Made by a program: the position numbers and the translations under genes. The notes beneath the pieces are model-generated. The model had not been told where the DNA came from and did no database searches. It saw only the letters and a program-made list of their open reading frames with translations. A stretch of 64,000 nt of DNA from Acanthochlamys bracteata (Eukaryota; Streptophyta; Magnoliopsida; Pandanales; Velloziaceae), in NCBI GenBank assembly GCA_019914995.1, contig CM034129.1:5283725-5347724 (forward strand). The letters run 5' to 3'. The stretch's first letter is position 1; each line of letters opens with the position of its first letter. Positions 24,700 to 36,600 of this stretch are shown one piece after another.

Positions 24700-27600
24700 A
24701 TGGACAGAGGCGGCACCGGTGCCGCTGCCGCTGCTCTAAACACGCGCATGTCCATGCCGTTGCATTTATGGGCCCCGCTTCATTCCCTCCTCCGCTTTCG
24801 AACGCCTTCTTCCTACAATCGCCAGTGCTGGCTCACAGAGAGGCTGCCGAGGTAGCTCAATTCCCTCTTCGTCTTTCGTTAAAACAATCGAGTAATTTCA
24901 GATTCTGGAAAATTTTTATTGTTGTTGTGTGGAAAAGGCGAATTCCAAGCTTCGAACTTACAAATTTTGTGTGAGATTATTGCGTAGAATATAAAGGATA
25001 GGGAGCATAGAAGTTAGACGGACTTTTGATAAGCTGGAACCTGCTTTCATATTGGTTAGAGGGCTCTTTGTGAGGTAGAAAATAAAGAAGTGAAAAGTCC
25101 AAAAGAAAGGTTATGCCAGGAAATTAGCAAAGGAAAGGTAAGACGGAGTTTTCTTTCTTGTTTGACTTGCGACAATTTTATCATAGATTAATAGGTTAAG
25201 AAATCCTACAGTAAAGAGTCGAAAGACATTTGTGGATTACGGATAAGAACCAATAAGAAGTTGCTCTCCTCTTTCTGGTGTGTAAGCTCCCAAGCTTCAC
25301 GCTTATGTTATGAAAGGGATTGTTTTATAGAATGTTTAGAATGGTATCCATCAGGTGACATGAAAATGGGAAAGGAAGATAGATGTTTTAGGTCAAAGTA
25401 TTAAGAAAATATTCTAAGTTATAAATTGCATCTACAGCTTTCTTATGTTTTGGAGTACTGTAACTGCAACATTTCTTTGATAATCACAACAAGTGGACTA
25501 TCTTTACATTTTACTCTGAATTCTCCTTCTAAGCACCTCAAGTAATCTGAAGACACAGCAACTTACAGTTTTATTATATGCGACCATTCAATGATCTAGA
25601 ATAGATTGAATGTGTAACATCAAAGTTTGCATTTCTGGACCTTTTGTCAAATGGCTGTTGGAATCTTTGAATATATAATTTTCAGTTATGGCCCTCCAGT
25701 TGGATCTTTTATTGTCAAACTAGATACTGGTGTTTAGTCCTACGCACATATATCAATGTAACTTTCTTGTTATATTCATTCAACTTGCAAAGTCGTCCTA
25801 CGTATTGGTAGATCATGATAAACCCTTATAGTAACATCTCCTGTACAGCTTTTAATCGAAGCAGCTTTGTGCAGGTCATGTGTTTGTTACAAAGAACAAA
25901 GATACCAAACAAATTGCAAAGCAATTAAAAGATGTCATGTTGTCGAGAGAGTTTTCAGCTCATGTGGACCCCAAGAAGCAAGCCTACAGAATGAAGAAGT
26001 GAAAAGAAATAAATTTCTGATTAATTGTGAAGAGGATCAAGAGTGTGTAACTGGTACGTTCTAATTGAAAATGGCTGTTTGTATTTGTGCCTTCCAAAAA
26101 TTATGATGCTATTGCTTGCCTATGTTGCATAGTTAGAGTTTCATAGCAGCTTTTGACGTGCATACAATGCAAAGCCAAAGGTTAATGACTATTTACTTCA
26201 TACTTCCAAAATGGAGTGTGTGCTTATGTCCTGGTTGATAATGTGATTTCTTATTTGTGATTCATAGTTGTGATGATTTTAGGAATTCTAATTCAGTCAA
26301 TACTTCACTGCTCCATGATACTAGCATGTGTGCTGCTTGTGGCAACAGTGTATACCATGGATGGGTTACTCTACAGTTTTGTGTTATCTTTCGATTTTCT
26401 GACCATCAACTTGCCAGAGGTAGTTTTCAGTCTTATGAATTTTTTGACAAATTTCGTCCTTAAGTACATTGTAAATTCTATGCAGCACATTAGATCAAGG
26501 AGTAAGATATACTGAGAGTGACATTTCATATTTGTAAAATCTGAATATGCAGTACTATAAAAAGCAATGTTTCATCTTTTTTTCTTTTAATGTAATTTCT
26601 AATATATGTCATGGATGAGAATGGAGCCATGTTACCCTTTCTTTCTATTTTCTTTTTTGAGATGATGTTAGCTGCTGATTTACTTGTAATCTGCATGTCA
26701 TATTGTGTCATATGACACTCTCAGCCATAGATTGTGATCCTTCATGATTTTTGTACTTTTATGGTCTTGCAATTACTATATTCGTTCTGATATTTGCTTC
26801 CTACTCAATTCATAGGAGGTATAGTTGCACTAGGGAAATTTGATGCTCTTCATATTGGCCACCGTGAACTTGCAATTCAAGCAGCAAAGGCTGGAGTGCC
26901 TTTTTTACTTTCATTTGTTGGAATGGCAGAAGTACTAGGTTGGGAACCAAGGTATATAACCATTCGTTTTCGTCTTGGCCACATGTGTCTACTTTCCTCT
27001 TAACTGCGAGCGTATGTGAGAAATCACATTTCTTTAGTTTCAATTGGTTTAATAGTACGTAATTCTGGTGAAAAATGTTTGTAAATTCATCTGAATGTAT
27101 AAAGTAGGTCATTTTGCTGTCGATCAGATTCTTCAATTTGTGCATATTATGAAAATATGTCCTAGTCTTTTGTCGAGTTCTATTGCCCACCATGAGTGTG
27201 ATTCTTGGCATACTGTTATCGTGCACATGTGTTTGGAAGTTACATAGACGGGCCTTTTTAAAATATCTTTAATTTGTTTTACCAGGCCTCCCATAGTCGC
27301 AAATTGTGACCGTCAAAGAGTTCTTGCTTCTTGGGCCCAATATTGTGGCAATGTAGTCCCAGTGGAGTATCAAGTTGAGTTTTCAAGCGTTAGGTATCTT
27401 ACTCCTCAGCAATTCGTTGAAAGGTTATCCAAAGAGCTTAGAGTAAATGGAGTTGTTGCAGGTATGCAGCAAGACTGTAGCAGTAAACATCTTTTTTGCG
27501 AAGCTCGTTGATTGCCAAAATAAAGCTGTATTGGCAGGTGAAAACTACAGATTTGGATACAAAGCAGCTGGAGATGCTCTTGAATTGGTGAGGCTATGCA

Positions 27601-28034
27601 AGGAATATTCCTTGGATGCCTTTATAGTTAGCTCAGTGATGGACAAGACTGCACCTTTGCATAATGGTGCTTTTAGTGCTATTAATTCAAGTGATAGGGG
27701 CCAGGTGTCCTCCACTCGTGTTCGACAAGCTCTTGCCGTGGGGGATATCCAACATGTCACAGAACTCTTAGGAAGGAAACACCGGCTTGTGCTGACAACA
27801 AATGAGCAATGTCTTTGTTCATATAACAGGATTTGTGCTCCCAAAACTTGTATATTGAACCAGCCCCCAGGTAATGGTGTATATGATAATTGCACCATTC
27901 TGGCGGGGGAACAGTTTGGAGGACATTGCAGGGTGGTTGTTGACGATGTAAACATTGATGTAGAGTTCGACGTTGGAAGTATATGGTTGCAAGATCCTGC
28001 AAACAGAAGGCGTCTTGGTATAGAGTTTAGCTGA
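24700..28034 (+). CDS. RIBF1: FAD synthetase (FMN adenylyltransferase), chloroplast RibF type, 5 exons
   Basis: Exons 24700-24851, 25875-26053, 26816-26951, 27286-27461 and 27538-28034 join in phase to 379 residues. The ATG at 24700 is the first in a leader that has none from about 24540. Residues 1-50 (alanine-, serine- and arginine-containing, no acidic run) look like a transit peptide. From residue 111 comes the nucleotidyltransferase core [19 protein letters not shown] with the HIGH adenylyltransferase motif at 123-126. [14 protein letters not shown] follows, then [18 protein letters not shown], and SSTRVRQAL near 271-280. The order matches Arabidopsis RIBF1/RIBF2, which adenylate FMN to FAD in plastids and lack the riboflavin kinase activity of bacterial RibF. 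The last intron is only 76 nt. The paralogue number cannot be decided. Same strand as, and 3.3 kb downstream of, an FAD-dependent oxidoreductase. Confidence 0.92.
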
Positions 28035-29636
28035 TAGGAGTATGAAGTGAATTTTGTACTGATACCTGTAGGAACAAGGTAATAGGAGTAGGAAGTTCAG
28101 CTGAAAGATCATTTGATTGTTGATGCAGTAATGGTATTGTTGTTTATCCATACAGGCTTTCTGGCAAGAAGTTTAGAGGAGATGTGACTGAAGGAAAGCA
28201 TTAATAGTATCCACTGATTGTTCTTCTATCACAGATTCACAGTTGTTCGAGCTGATACATTAATGTTGATAATAAAGGATCTGTTAAAGTATATGCTTTA
28301 ATGTCCAGTTTTTTTGGGCTTCTCAGAGGATCTCAGTGCTGGAACCCTACAAAATCCATGAGGTAACTTTTAATGGTATAAATAAATAGTAATACTGGAC
28401 TGTTAGCTGCATTCAAATCTGAATGGCATGAGTTTGGAATGTATCCTAGATCTCTTTTCGTTGTTAGTATTAGTGTGGAGGTTAGCTATTGCTTAAATCT
28501 GAATTGCATTGAGAATAAACGAAATAAATTTTCTGGTGTTCTTTTGGAGAAAATTGGTGTCTTTTGGCCTGCAGAATTTAACAAACTTGAAGTACTTAGA
28601 TCGATGACATGCAAGACATTATTTTGCTTGTTTGTTGGAAAATTCGAAGGTTGAATTACGAGTATGTCAAATTCATATCAGCGCCTTGCTGTACTTCATT
28701 TTACTTTCCGTCATTCCGGTTAAATTTATCTGAAGGCAGTAGGGCGCCGTTGTAATATGTACCAGTATTACGAATCTGTACTTGTTATTCCTTATTTTTG
28801 TTTCATGAGACCTTCCTTTACTTGGGGCATTTGGGATACTAGTTTGGTGAATTCTTTTAGAAGAACTAGTTTATTTTTTAGCTTAGAGAAACCATTAACT
28901 AATGATTATGTGATGTAAAACTCATATTGTTCCATTTTTTTAAAAAAATTCTAAAGCACTACAGAGAGTTTATTTAGAAACAAAAAATAGAAAAGAGATG
29001 AAATAGACATCTATATGCAATGCCAAACGAAGCCTTGATATGTTTCTACTACTAGTGCATGGACTTGTTGTGCCGAATTCTTCTTCTGAATTTATTTTGA
29101 AAATTTAAAAAATAAGTTACATTTTTACTTTAAAATAATACAATAATTATTATTTATTATAAAATTAAATTATATGTATTAATTATTATAGTTTTATTTA
29201 TATTATTATAAAAATAAATAAAAATTTAAAATTCAGTGAATAATCGCCGCCAAAGGAAAACCGAAAACTCTTCTCACCATGAATTTTATTAGATTGACGT
29301 GTCAATACATTGTTGGATGCCAACTAATAGTTCGATAGAATGATGTTTTTATCATTTATACCCTAAATATACATTGACATAACTATTCTGAAAATAGCTT
29401 TTGTTTTTATTTCTTTATGAAACTTTTTAGAAAGACATTATGCTAATTACGTTAATAAGTGCTCAAGTACAGAATTCTTTTCCAAAATATCCGGAAAGAG
29501 TTCCTGTCACCCACACGTTCTCCTTTCCCCTTATCCTCTTTTTCTCAAAAGTTCAGAGACCTATCTTATTCCTGTTAGCATTTAACCTACCATGGGCGTT
29601 CCAACTAACTGAAAACTCCCCTAAACCCCTTCAACA
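28035..29636 (+). other. 3' region of FAD synthetase gene, spacer and leader of the DYW gene
   Basis: 28035 to about 28300 is probable 3' untranslated sequence. From 28.8 to 29.4 kb the DNA is A/T-rich. C-rich leader-like sequence starts near 29.5 kb ahead of the next ATG. The short frames at 28439-28654 and 29440-29646 show no domain and no codon bias. Confidence 0.5.
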
Positions 29637-31427
29637 ATGCCCTTAGCTCTCTCTTCTCCTCCGCCATTACATTTACTGCATTCGTCCACGCTCCACCACC
29701 ATCTATCCAACTGCCATTCCATACACCAGCTCAAACAAATCCATGCCAACGCCATTCGCACCTTCGCCGACTCATCAATCTACACCGGCCTTCTCCGTTA
29801 CTTCGCCGCTGTTGACCCCGATTACGCTTACAATCTACTCTACAACTCCTCTGCATTCTCCATCACTGCTCCTTCGCCTTCTTCATTCAACACTCTCCTT
29901 CGTTCCTTTGCTTTCTCCGACGGTGACCGTAAGCACTGTGCTATCCAACTTTTCTCTCAAATGCTTGATACCAATTCATTCGACCACAAATCCTTCCCTC
30001 TCTATCTCAAAGCTTGTGCTTATCTCTTCGCACTCTCTGAAGGTCTGCAAGCTCATCAACTAGTTATCAAACTCGGTCTCTCTCAAGATGTTTATATTGC
30101 TAACTCTCTCATTCACTTCTATTCGTCGTGCGGGTGCTTGCACCACTGCATCAATCTGTTCGACCGCTTGCAGGACAAGTCCCAGGTCTCCTGGAACGTA
30201 ACCATCGATGCCTATGAGACCAATGCGGATTACGCAAATGCTGTTACACTGTTTGCCTCCATGCAACGGTCGTTAGGCCCAACGTCACCGGACATCTATG
30301 CTCTGCAGAGTCTTGCACGTGCGTGTGCCGGACTCGGGTCGCTGTCGCTTGGATTGTGGATACACGCCTACGCTATGAGGAATAGTCTCATGGGTGATGT
30401 GTTGATGATCAATTCGTTGATTGATGTCTATGCAAAATGTGGGGCGGTTGATCTTGCCCGCCAATTGTTCGATGAAATGGGGAAGAGGGATATTACTTCG
30501 TGGAACGCAATAATTCTAGGACTCTCTATGCACGGCCGTGTTCATGAGGCTTTGAAGATGTTTGATGATGTGATGAATGCAGGTGGAATCAGACCTAACT
30601 CAATCACGTTTGTTGGTGTTCTTAGTGCGTGCAACCATGGGGGTCTGATTGCGGAAGGGCGAAGATGTTTCAGTGAGATGATTAATAGTTTTGGGATTAA
30701 GCCGCAGCTAGAGCACTATGGTTGCATGATTGATTTGTTAGCTAGAGCTGGGCTTATAGACGAAGCACTAGATTTGGTGTCAAGTATGCCTTGCAAACCT
30801 GATGCAGTCATTTGGAGAAGCTTGCTTGGTGCCTGCTGTAAACTGAATGTGAATATTGAGTTTAGTGAAACTGTTGCGAAACGGGTAATTGAATCAGAAC
30901 AGAATGCCACAAGCGGTGTTTTTGTCCTTATGTCTAGAGTATACGCTTCTGCGAATAGGTGGAACGATGTAGGGTTGGTGCGGAAGTTGATGAATGAAGA
31001 AGGGATACAGAAGGAACCTGGTTGCAGCTCCGTGGAGATTGACGGTGCTGTCCATGAGTTCATTGCCGGTGATACTACTCATCCCCAATCAGAAAAAATA
31101 TATAAGAAGCTTGAGGAGATTCAGGATCGGCTTGCATCAGTTGGATATACACCGGACTCTTCACAAGCACCGCTGGTGTCTGAGGCGCATGGCGAAAAAG
31201 AAGACTGCCTCCGACTCCACAGTGAAAGGCTTGCTATAGCATTTGGGCTGATAAACACAGTGCCTGGTGCACCTATCCGTGTCTTGAAAAACCTCCGGAT
31301 TTGTAAGGACTGCCATACTATTACCAAGTTGATATCGAGATTATACGGTATAGAAATAATCGTAAGGGATCGCCTACGGTTTCATCATTTTAGGGACGGC
31401 TCATGTTCATGCATGGATTACTGGTGA
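29637..31427 (+). CDS. CRR28: PPR-DYW RNA-editing factor, CRR28-like
   Basis: An intronless frame of 596 residues, typical for PLS-class PPR genes. A Ser/His/Leu-rich N-terminus suggests organelle targeting and leads into CHSIHQLKQIHANAIRT. PLS repeats extend to about residue 400 (for example SFPLYLKACAYLFALSEGLQ, DVYIANSLIHFYSSCGCL, ITSWNAIILGLSMHGRVHEA). E and E+ motifs follow (EPGCSSVEIDGAVHEF). The DYW deaminase domain keeps the zinc-site HSE near residue 529 and CKDCH near 557, and ends in SCSCMDYW. The whole sequence reads like Arabidopsis CRR28 (At1g59720), which edits plastid ndhB and ndhD transcripts; phrases such as LKACAYxFxxSEG and RVYASAxRWNDVGxVRKLM are shared. Orthology is inferred from memory. 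It is tail-to-tail with the H+-ATPase gene. Confidence 0.9.
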   Translation: MPLALSSPPPLHLLHSSTLHHHLSNCHSIHQLKQIHANAIRTFADSSIYTGLLRYFAAVDPDYAYNLLYNSSAFSITAPSPSSFNTLLRSFAFSDGDRKHCAIQLFSQMLDTNSFDHKSFPLYLKACAYLFALSEGLQAHQLVIKLGLSQDVYIANSLIHFYSSCGCLHHCINLFDRLQDKSQVSWNVTIDAYETNADYANAVTLFASMQRSLGPTSPDIYALQSLARACAGLGSLSLGLWIHAYAMRNSLMGDVLMINSLIDVYAKCGAVDLARQLFDEMGKRDITSWNAIILGLSMHGRVHEALKMFDDVMNAGGIRPNSITFVGVLSACNHGGLIAEGRRCFSEMINSFGIKPQLEHYGCMIDLLARAGLIDEALDLVSSMPCKPDAVIWRSLLGACCKLNVNIEFSETVAKRVIESEQNATSGVFVLMSRVYASANRWNDVGLVRKLMNEEGIQKEPGCSSVEIDGAVHEFIAGDTTHPQSEKIYKKLEEIQDRLASVGYTPDSSQAPLVSEAHGEKEDCLRLHSERLAIAFGLINTVPGAPIRVLKNLRICKDCHTITKLISRLYGIEIIVRDRLRFHHFRDGSCSCMDYW

Positions 31428-33627
31428 TTGAGTGACCGATGGAAGTAACACAGGATTACCAAAGGAAGTTCTCATAGTAAAGAAATCAGAGGAGAACAAA
31501 ATGGGTACTGTTGATTTCTCAATATTCGTCAATCACCCACACTTAAGTGTTCCTATATTACCCCTTAGTATTTGCAATTTTTTAATTTTCTATCTTTCAG
31601 ATTTAACCTAGCTAGTTTCTACTCTAAATCTTAAAACTTTCTTCGTACCTCCCTAAAAAAATTTATAGTACATGGAGCATGATAGCTCAACGACACAGTT
31701 TCTACAATCAAACCAGCAAAAAGAACAGCACCAGAAATAAATGGAAAATAAAATGAGTAAAAGGAAGAATAAGTTTGTTTCTTTTAAAGTCAAGAGTTGA
31801 ACCCAATTCATATAAAACTTTTTGTTGTACAATTTAAATTAGTTCAAATATATATTATTAAATATATTAAATTGGGGTTATGACATTATTTGTTATTACA
31901 AATTATATTAGATTAAAAATTATTTAATTATTCTACCAAATAGAAGACTCAGTTTTTAAGTAGGATTATCTGAAACGTTATAAAAAAATTCGCTGCCGAG
32001 CTGGTGTTGGACTGCTGGTGCCTAGGCAGTGGAAGACTTCTGCCTGTAAAGGTAAAGCAGCTTTGCATATATAACACTCAGGAGATGTCATCTCCACCAT
32101 AAATTTATGTCCAAAAGTGGCTACGCGAAGAAGGGTTTCCTTTATTATAACTGAAACTGCGTTCATCTTCAGTTAAAATTGCGACAAAATTATTAATTGC
32201 TCTGTGATGGATGTACCTGGTATCAATTCTTGTAAACTTGCAATGAGATCTCGTCAAGCAATGGCCAAACACTACAAATTATCAGGAAAACGTAGCTGTT
32301 ACTTGCGGGATCCTACACTACTTTGCAACTCAGCAGTACAATTATGGTTCCACTAAGGGCTTGCAACCCATCAAATTTATTTTTTTAAAATTATTTTTTT
32401 AATATAAATAATTAATTAATTAAAAAAATTTGTATCAATATTTTCTTTAAAAAATTTAATTTTAAAATTAATTTTTGATACAAAACAAATAAAAAATTTA
32501 TTTTTTATTAAATATTTTTATTTTATTTTTTAAACTCATTTTTTAAAAAATAACTTTATCTCAAGATAAACACAACCTAAATTTATAACCTGCCATAGAC
32601 GATACTGAACAACTAGAAAATTCCCCAATCAGTAATGAATATCGTATCATAGCATGGCAAATCCTGGTGACAAACATTTGGCCAACAATTGGACTTCTCA
32701 TAACGATGAAATGAAACTTTTTCTGAACTAAAATTATTTTTAAAAAACGAATTTTATTTTTTTATTTTTTAAAAAAAATAAAATATATAATAAAAAATTT
32801 TCATTATTTAGAATTTTTTTTACTTTCTAAAATTTTAAATAAAATTTCTAAATATTTATAAAATATGTATTAAAAAATATAAAATAAAAATTAAAAATCT
32901 CGTTGAAAAAATGAAAAGCCAAACGCCTCCAAGTATTACAAAACAAATTTCCTCCCACAAAGCATTAGTGATCACTCACAACATGGTTCCCAAACTTCGA
33001 CACTTATATGGTTATAAAAGGGCTAAGAAGTATTTACAAAGCAATTGAAAGACGATTCAACAAACCTCCCACAAGTATTTACAAACCAATTGAAAGCCGA
33101 TTCAACAAACTTCCACGCTGCATCGCAGTCATGTCTATAATCGCAGCCATGTGACTAACGTTAGACCCCACAACAGAAATAAAACGCATAGGAGACATAC
33201 CACATGCTAGCTTATGTATTTACATAACCAAGGCCATCTCATCGATTGCATAGCTTGAACAGAGATTTAAAACCAAATCTTAAGTACTGACAGAACAATA
33301 GTCAAGGACTAGGCAAATAAGCACATGTCCCTTGCCTCCATGCATTAATTTCAACATGCTGCACACTCTTGAAACCAACCAACAACAAATATAAGCTATG
33401 ATATTTGAGTTTTGCAAAATTTAATGCCGAAGGGAAAGAAAAAGGAGTGTGCTTGGTCTAGATGTGCAGCACTTGCAGCGATCATCATATGGATGTCATA
33501 TCTTATCCAGATATCATTAAGCAGGATGTCACAGGAAAACTAGAGATGTAAATATATTACAGCGAGACAAACCCTCGATAAAATTGGTATAATCAAAGCA
33601 CTGGAAATGTACCGGAAGCACACAAAC
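31428..33627. other. Convergent intergenic region between the CRR28-like and AHA genes
   Basis: Both neighbours end into this stretch. It is A/T-rich in the middle (about 32.37-32.93 kb), where a decayed A/T-rich inverted element is likely (right end CCAAACGCCTCC at 32929). The AHA 3' untranslated region probably occupies roughly 33.2-33.6 kb. The 62-codon frame at 31978-32166 (minus) has no recognisable motif. Confidence 0.5.
33028..33117. repeat. 45-bp tandem duplication
   Basis: Two adjacent 45-bp units (33028-33072 and 33073-33117), each starting AAGTATTTACAAA, differ at only a few bases. They lie downstream of the AHA stop codon, so they may fall in its 3' untranslated region or just beyond it. 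Confidence 0.9.
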
Positions 33628-36600
33628 CTAGACAGTGTAGGACTGTTGAATGGTCTCAATGTCAAGACCTTTTAGCCTTACAACAGACTCCACATGCCCT
33701 TTCAGTGTGTGCAATTCCCTCAACCTGCAGCACAGAAAACTTGTATTATGCTTTCTCCTAAATGCCATATAGAATTCGCAACATCTAAAGCTGACTTCTT
33801 TATCCTCACATAATCAAGGTCACAAGTAATATGAATAAGAGGAAATAGAGCTACGTACATTATATAGAACTTCGACGATAACAGGTAATCAACTTTTAAA
33901 CATTTGGGCTTACCTAGCAATCTCAGCTCGCCTTTTAGCCTCTTCTGCCATCTGGTTAAGATCTGTAAAGTTTGTACGGTCACTGAACATCTTGGTATCT
34001 GGTGGTTGCAGCCCATGCAGTGTCCTCTGAGCATGAGCCCATTTGAGTTCTCTTTCCTCCTTACCAAAGTCCTTCTTTCTTGTAAATGCAATCTGGAAGG
34101 TAAAAGCATATGATAGAGTGCAAAATATAAGTAGCCAGGCTTACAAGGATACATCCTCTTTTGAGTTGAAGCTTAAAATTCGCCACTTACTCTTTGCTCG
34201 ATAAGAAGATCCCATGCCCTTCCACTGAGAGCATATCGGATAAAGAACTTGATGAAATCAAGTGGTATGTAGCATATCAAGTTGTACAGCCAGATGACAC
34301 CCGCCCAGCCCCATCCAATCCCCGTAATTGCAGCAAACCCCCAGTTGGCATATACTGCTATGACAGTAGCAATCTGAATATAGCACATAAGAGTCAGTAA
34401 AACAAATTTCTGAAGGTTGAAAAGTGAAAATATGTAGTCAAATAATTTCTCAGAAAATAGTAGATGGAAAAATTTTATGAGGTTAAAATCTCACCAACTG
34501 AGCAACCAAGAATGCTACAACTAATAGAAGACCAGGCCGTTCCAGGAAGGACCAGCTCCGAGCCCTAGTCACAAATATGAGAGCCTGACTGATAATGCTC
34601 ACTTGAAGGTAAACTGCAGAAGCAAGCTTCTTAAAATCATCTTGTGCAGTTTTCTCAAGACTCTCAACATGGAAAATTCGCTGTAATGTTGCAACAGTAA
34701 AGTTTAGTATTTCAATGGGGACATAAAACAAGTATACAACAACACACAGTGTTTCCACTCAATATTTGATACTTACTGGGAAGAAATCTGTTTTATAAGC
34801 GGCCCAGAAGAAAATGACAGTCATCATAGCCAAGTATCCACCTAGAATCACTCCAGTTGCAAAGATCTCAGCCAGCTTCCAACTATCTGGAACAGGGGAT
34901 GGTTTCACCCTGTCCTTTGATATAGTCATAATAGTACCTGAACAGATCAATATGCCGCACCAGTCAAGAAAAGAAATCAGCACATACCAAAAACATATCA
35001 GATGTAAATCTTCTTGTATACTTAAGAGCTGCTCGTTAAGGTCCAATCGAATGGCATAATAGAAGACAGAAAGAAGCGGGATGGAGGATATTACCATCAT
35101 TAAGAATGGCGATGATCAAGACCATAAACGGTGGGAAGTCAAACTCCCAAATGAGAGCAAGCAGCATGAAGCCAAGCTGTAGAACAATGACAAACATTAG
35201 AATGCAAATCACAAAGTTCTCTCTACTTTGCCAGAAAGAAGTGGATAACTATCAAGCAGGAAATGAATTTTCAAAGATGTAATAAAATTTTTGATTTAAC
35301 AAATCGGAGATGTGCAGTCTTATCATACACTCAAAAAGGTAAACTATAATTTGAAAAATAATTTACACAAAAATTGTGATTGAAACAATGAACTTACCAC
35401 TATACGAATTGTAATGGAAACAGCATAGATCTGCATTAGAGGTGTGATCAGATGAATACAGATAGGAAAATTAAACCAGGCAGCTAGAAGTTACTTTGTG
35501 ACTCTAAAGCAGGACTTACAGTATAGTTTTTCATCCTTTGAAAAATAGCACGACTTGTCAAAACAGCACTGATGATGACACTCAAGCCAGGTTCAGTAAG
35601 AACAATGTCAGAAGCACTACGAGCAGCATCAGTCGCATCTGCTACTGCAATTCCAATGTCGGCCTTCTTAAGTGCAGGAGCATCATTTACTCCATCACCA
35701 GTCATCCCGCAGATATGCTTCCTTGCTTGTAAACGCTTTACAATCTCATACTTGTGTTCTATGAATACAGGTGAGATGGTACTTAGAACCAATAGCAAGT
35801 GTATCTACAAAAAGGATTGCAAGGAACAATGCACCAACCTGGAAATACTCCAGCAAAACCATCAGCCTTCTCAATTAGTTCATCAATCGGCAAAGCAACA
35901 ATAGATTCATCCTTGTTATTGCCTAATAAAGCAGAGGAAGGATACATATTTGTTCCCATACCAAGACGACGTCCTGTTTCTTTGCCTATGGCAAGCTGAT
36001 CACCTGATAATTGCAGAGACAGATACTTCAGTCAGGCATATGAAGACACATTATGGAGAGAGAACCCATGGTTTAGCAATTACTGTAGGCTAAATATTCA
36101 AACAAAGTTCCATGACTACTGTAAAGCACTGATAAAGCTAAATCAGCAATCATATGCATAATTAATATTTCATATGCAAGAAATAAATAACATCCTGATT
36201 GAGACCTTGAATTGTGTCCCAACTAAAAGAATAAAGCTATACCAAAAATGAACAGTAGAGGACTTATTAGCAGTTCCAAAGATGTATCAGGTTTCCAGCA
36301 TATAGCAAATACAAACTATGAATGCTACCCTGCAGAAACAATAAAAGTCAAACCTGTAATCATCTTGACATTAACACCAAGGTTTAATGCCCTCCTAATG
36401 GTTTCCGCACTATCATGTCTGGGTGGGTCAAAGAGTGGCATAAGACCAACGAACTGCCATGGGCCGCCAGGGCTCTCTTTCCGTCCCTCTGGAACTTCCT
36501 GTAATACAAGGAGAACATCATCAATATGAAACAAAAGGCAAAAAGAGTTGAAGAGCTCAAAAGTAGCAAGGCATACCTGGTATGCCACAGCAAGTGAACG

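Noticed and set aside
24564-24974. 136-codon frame overlapping the first FAD synthetase exon
   Set aside because: It starts at GTG, reads through the donor at 24852, and is in a different frame from the one that joins in phase to exon 2.
27447-27537. N-terminal extension of the frame ending at 28034, as an alternative start for the FAD synthetase
   Set aside because: The extension reads through a 76-nt intron (GTATGC ... TTGGCAG) that must be removed to join GVVA to GENYRFGYK; it is an intron artefact.
12549-31427. A co-ordinated flavin plus organellar RNA-editing gene cluster as a new system
   Set aside because: The genes belong to well-known dispersed families, have separate promoters and introns, and only simple adjacency links them.
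31978-32166. 62-codon minus-strand frame in the CRR28-AHA spacer
   Set aside because: No domain, no splice context and no codon bias; probably chance.
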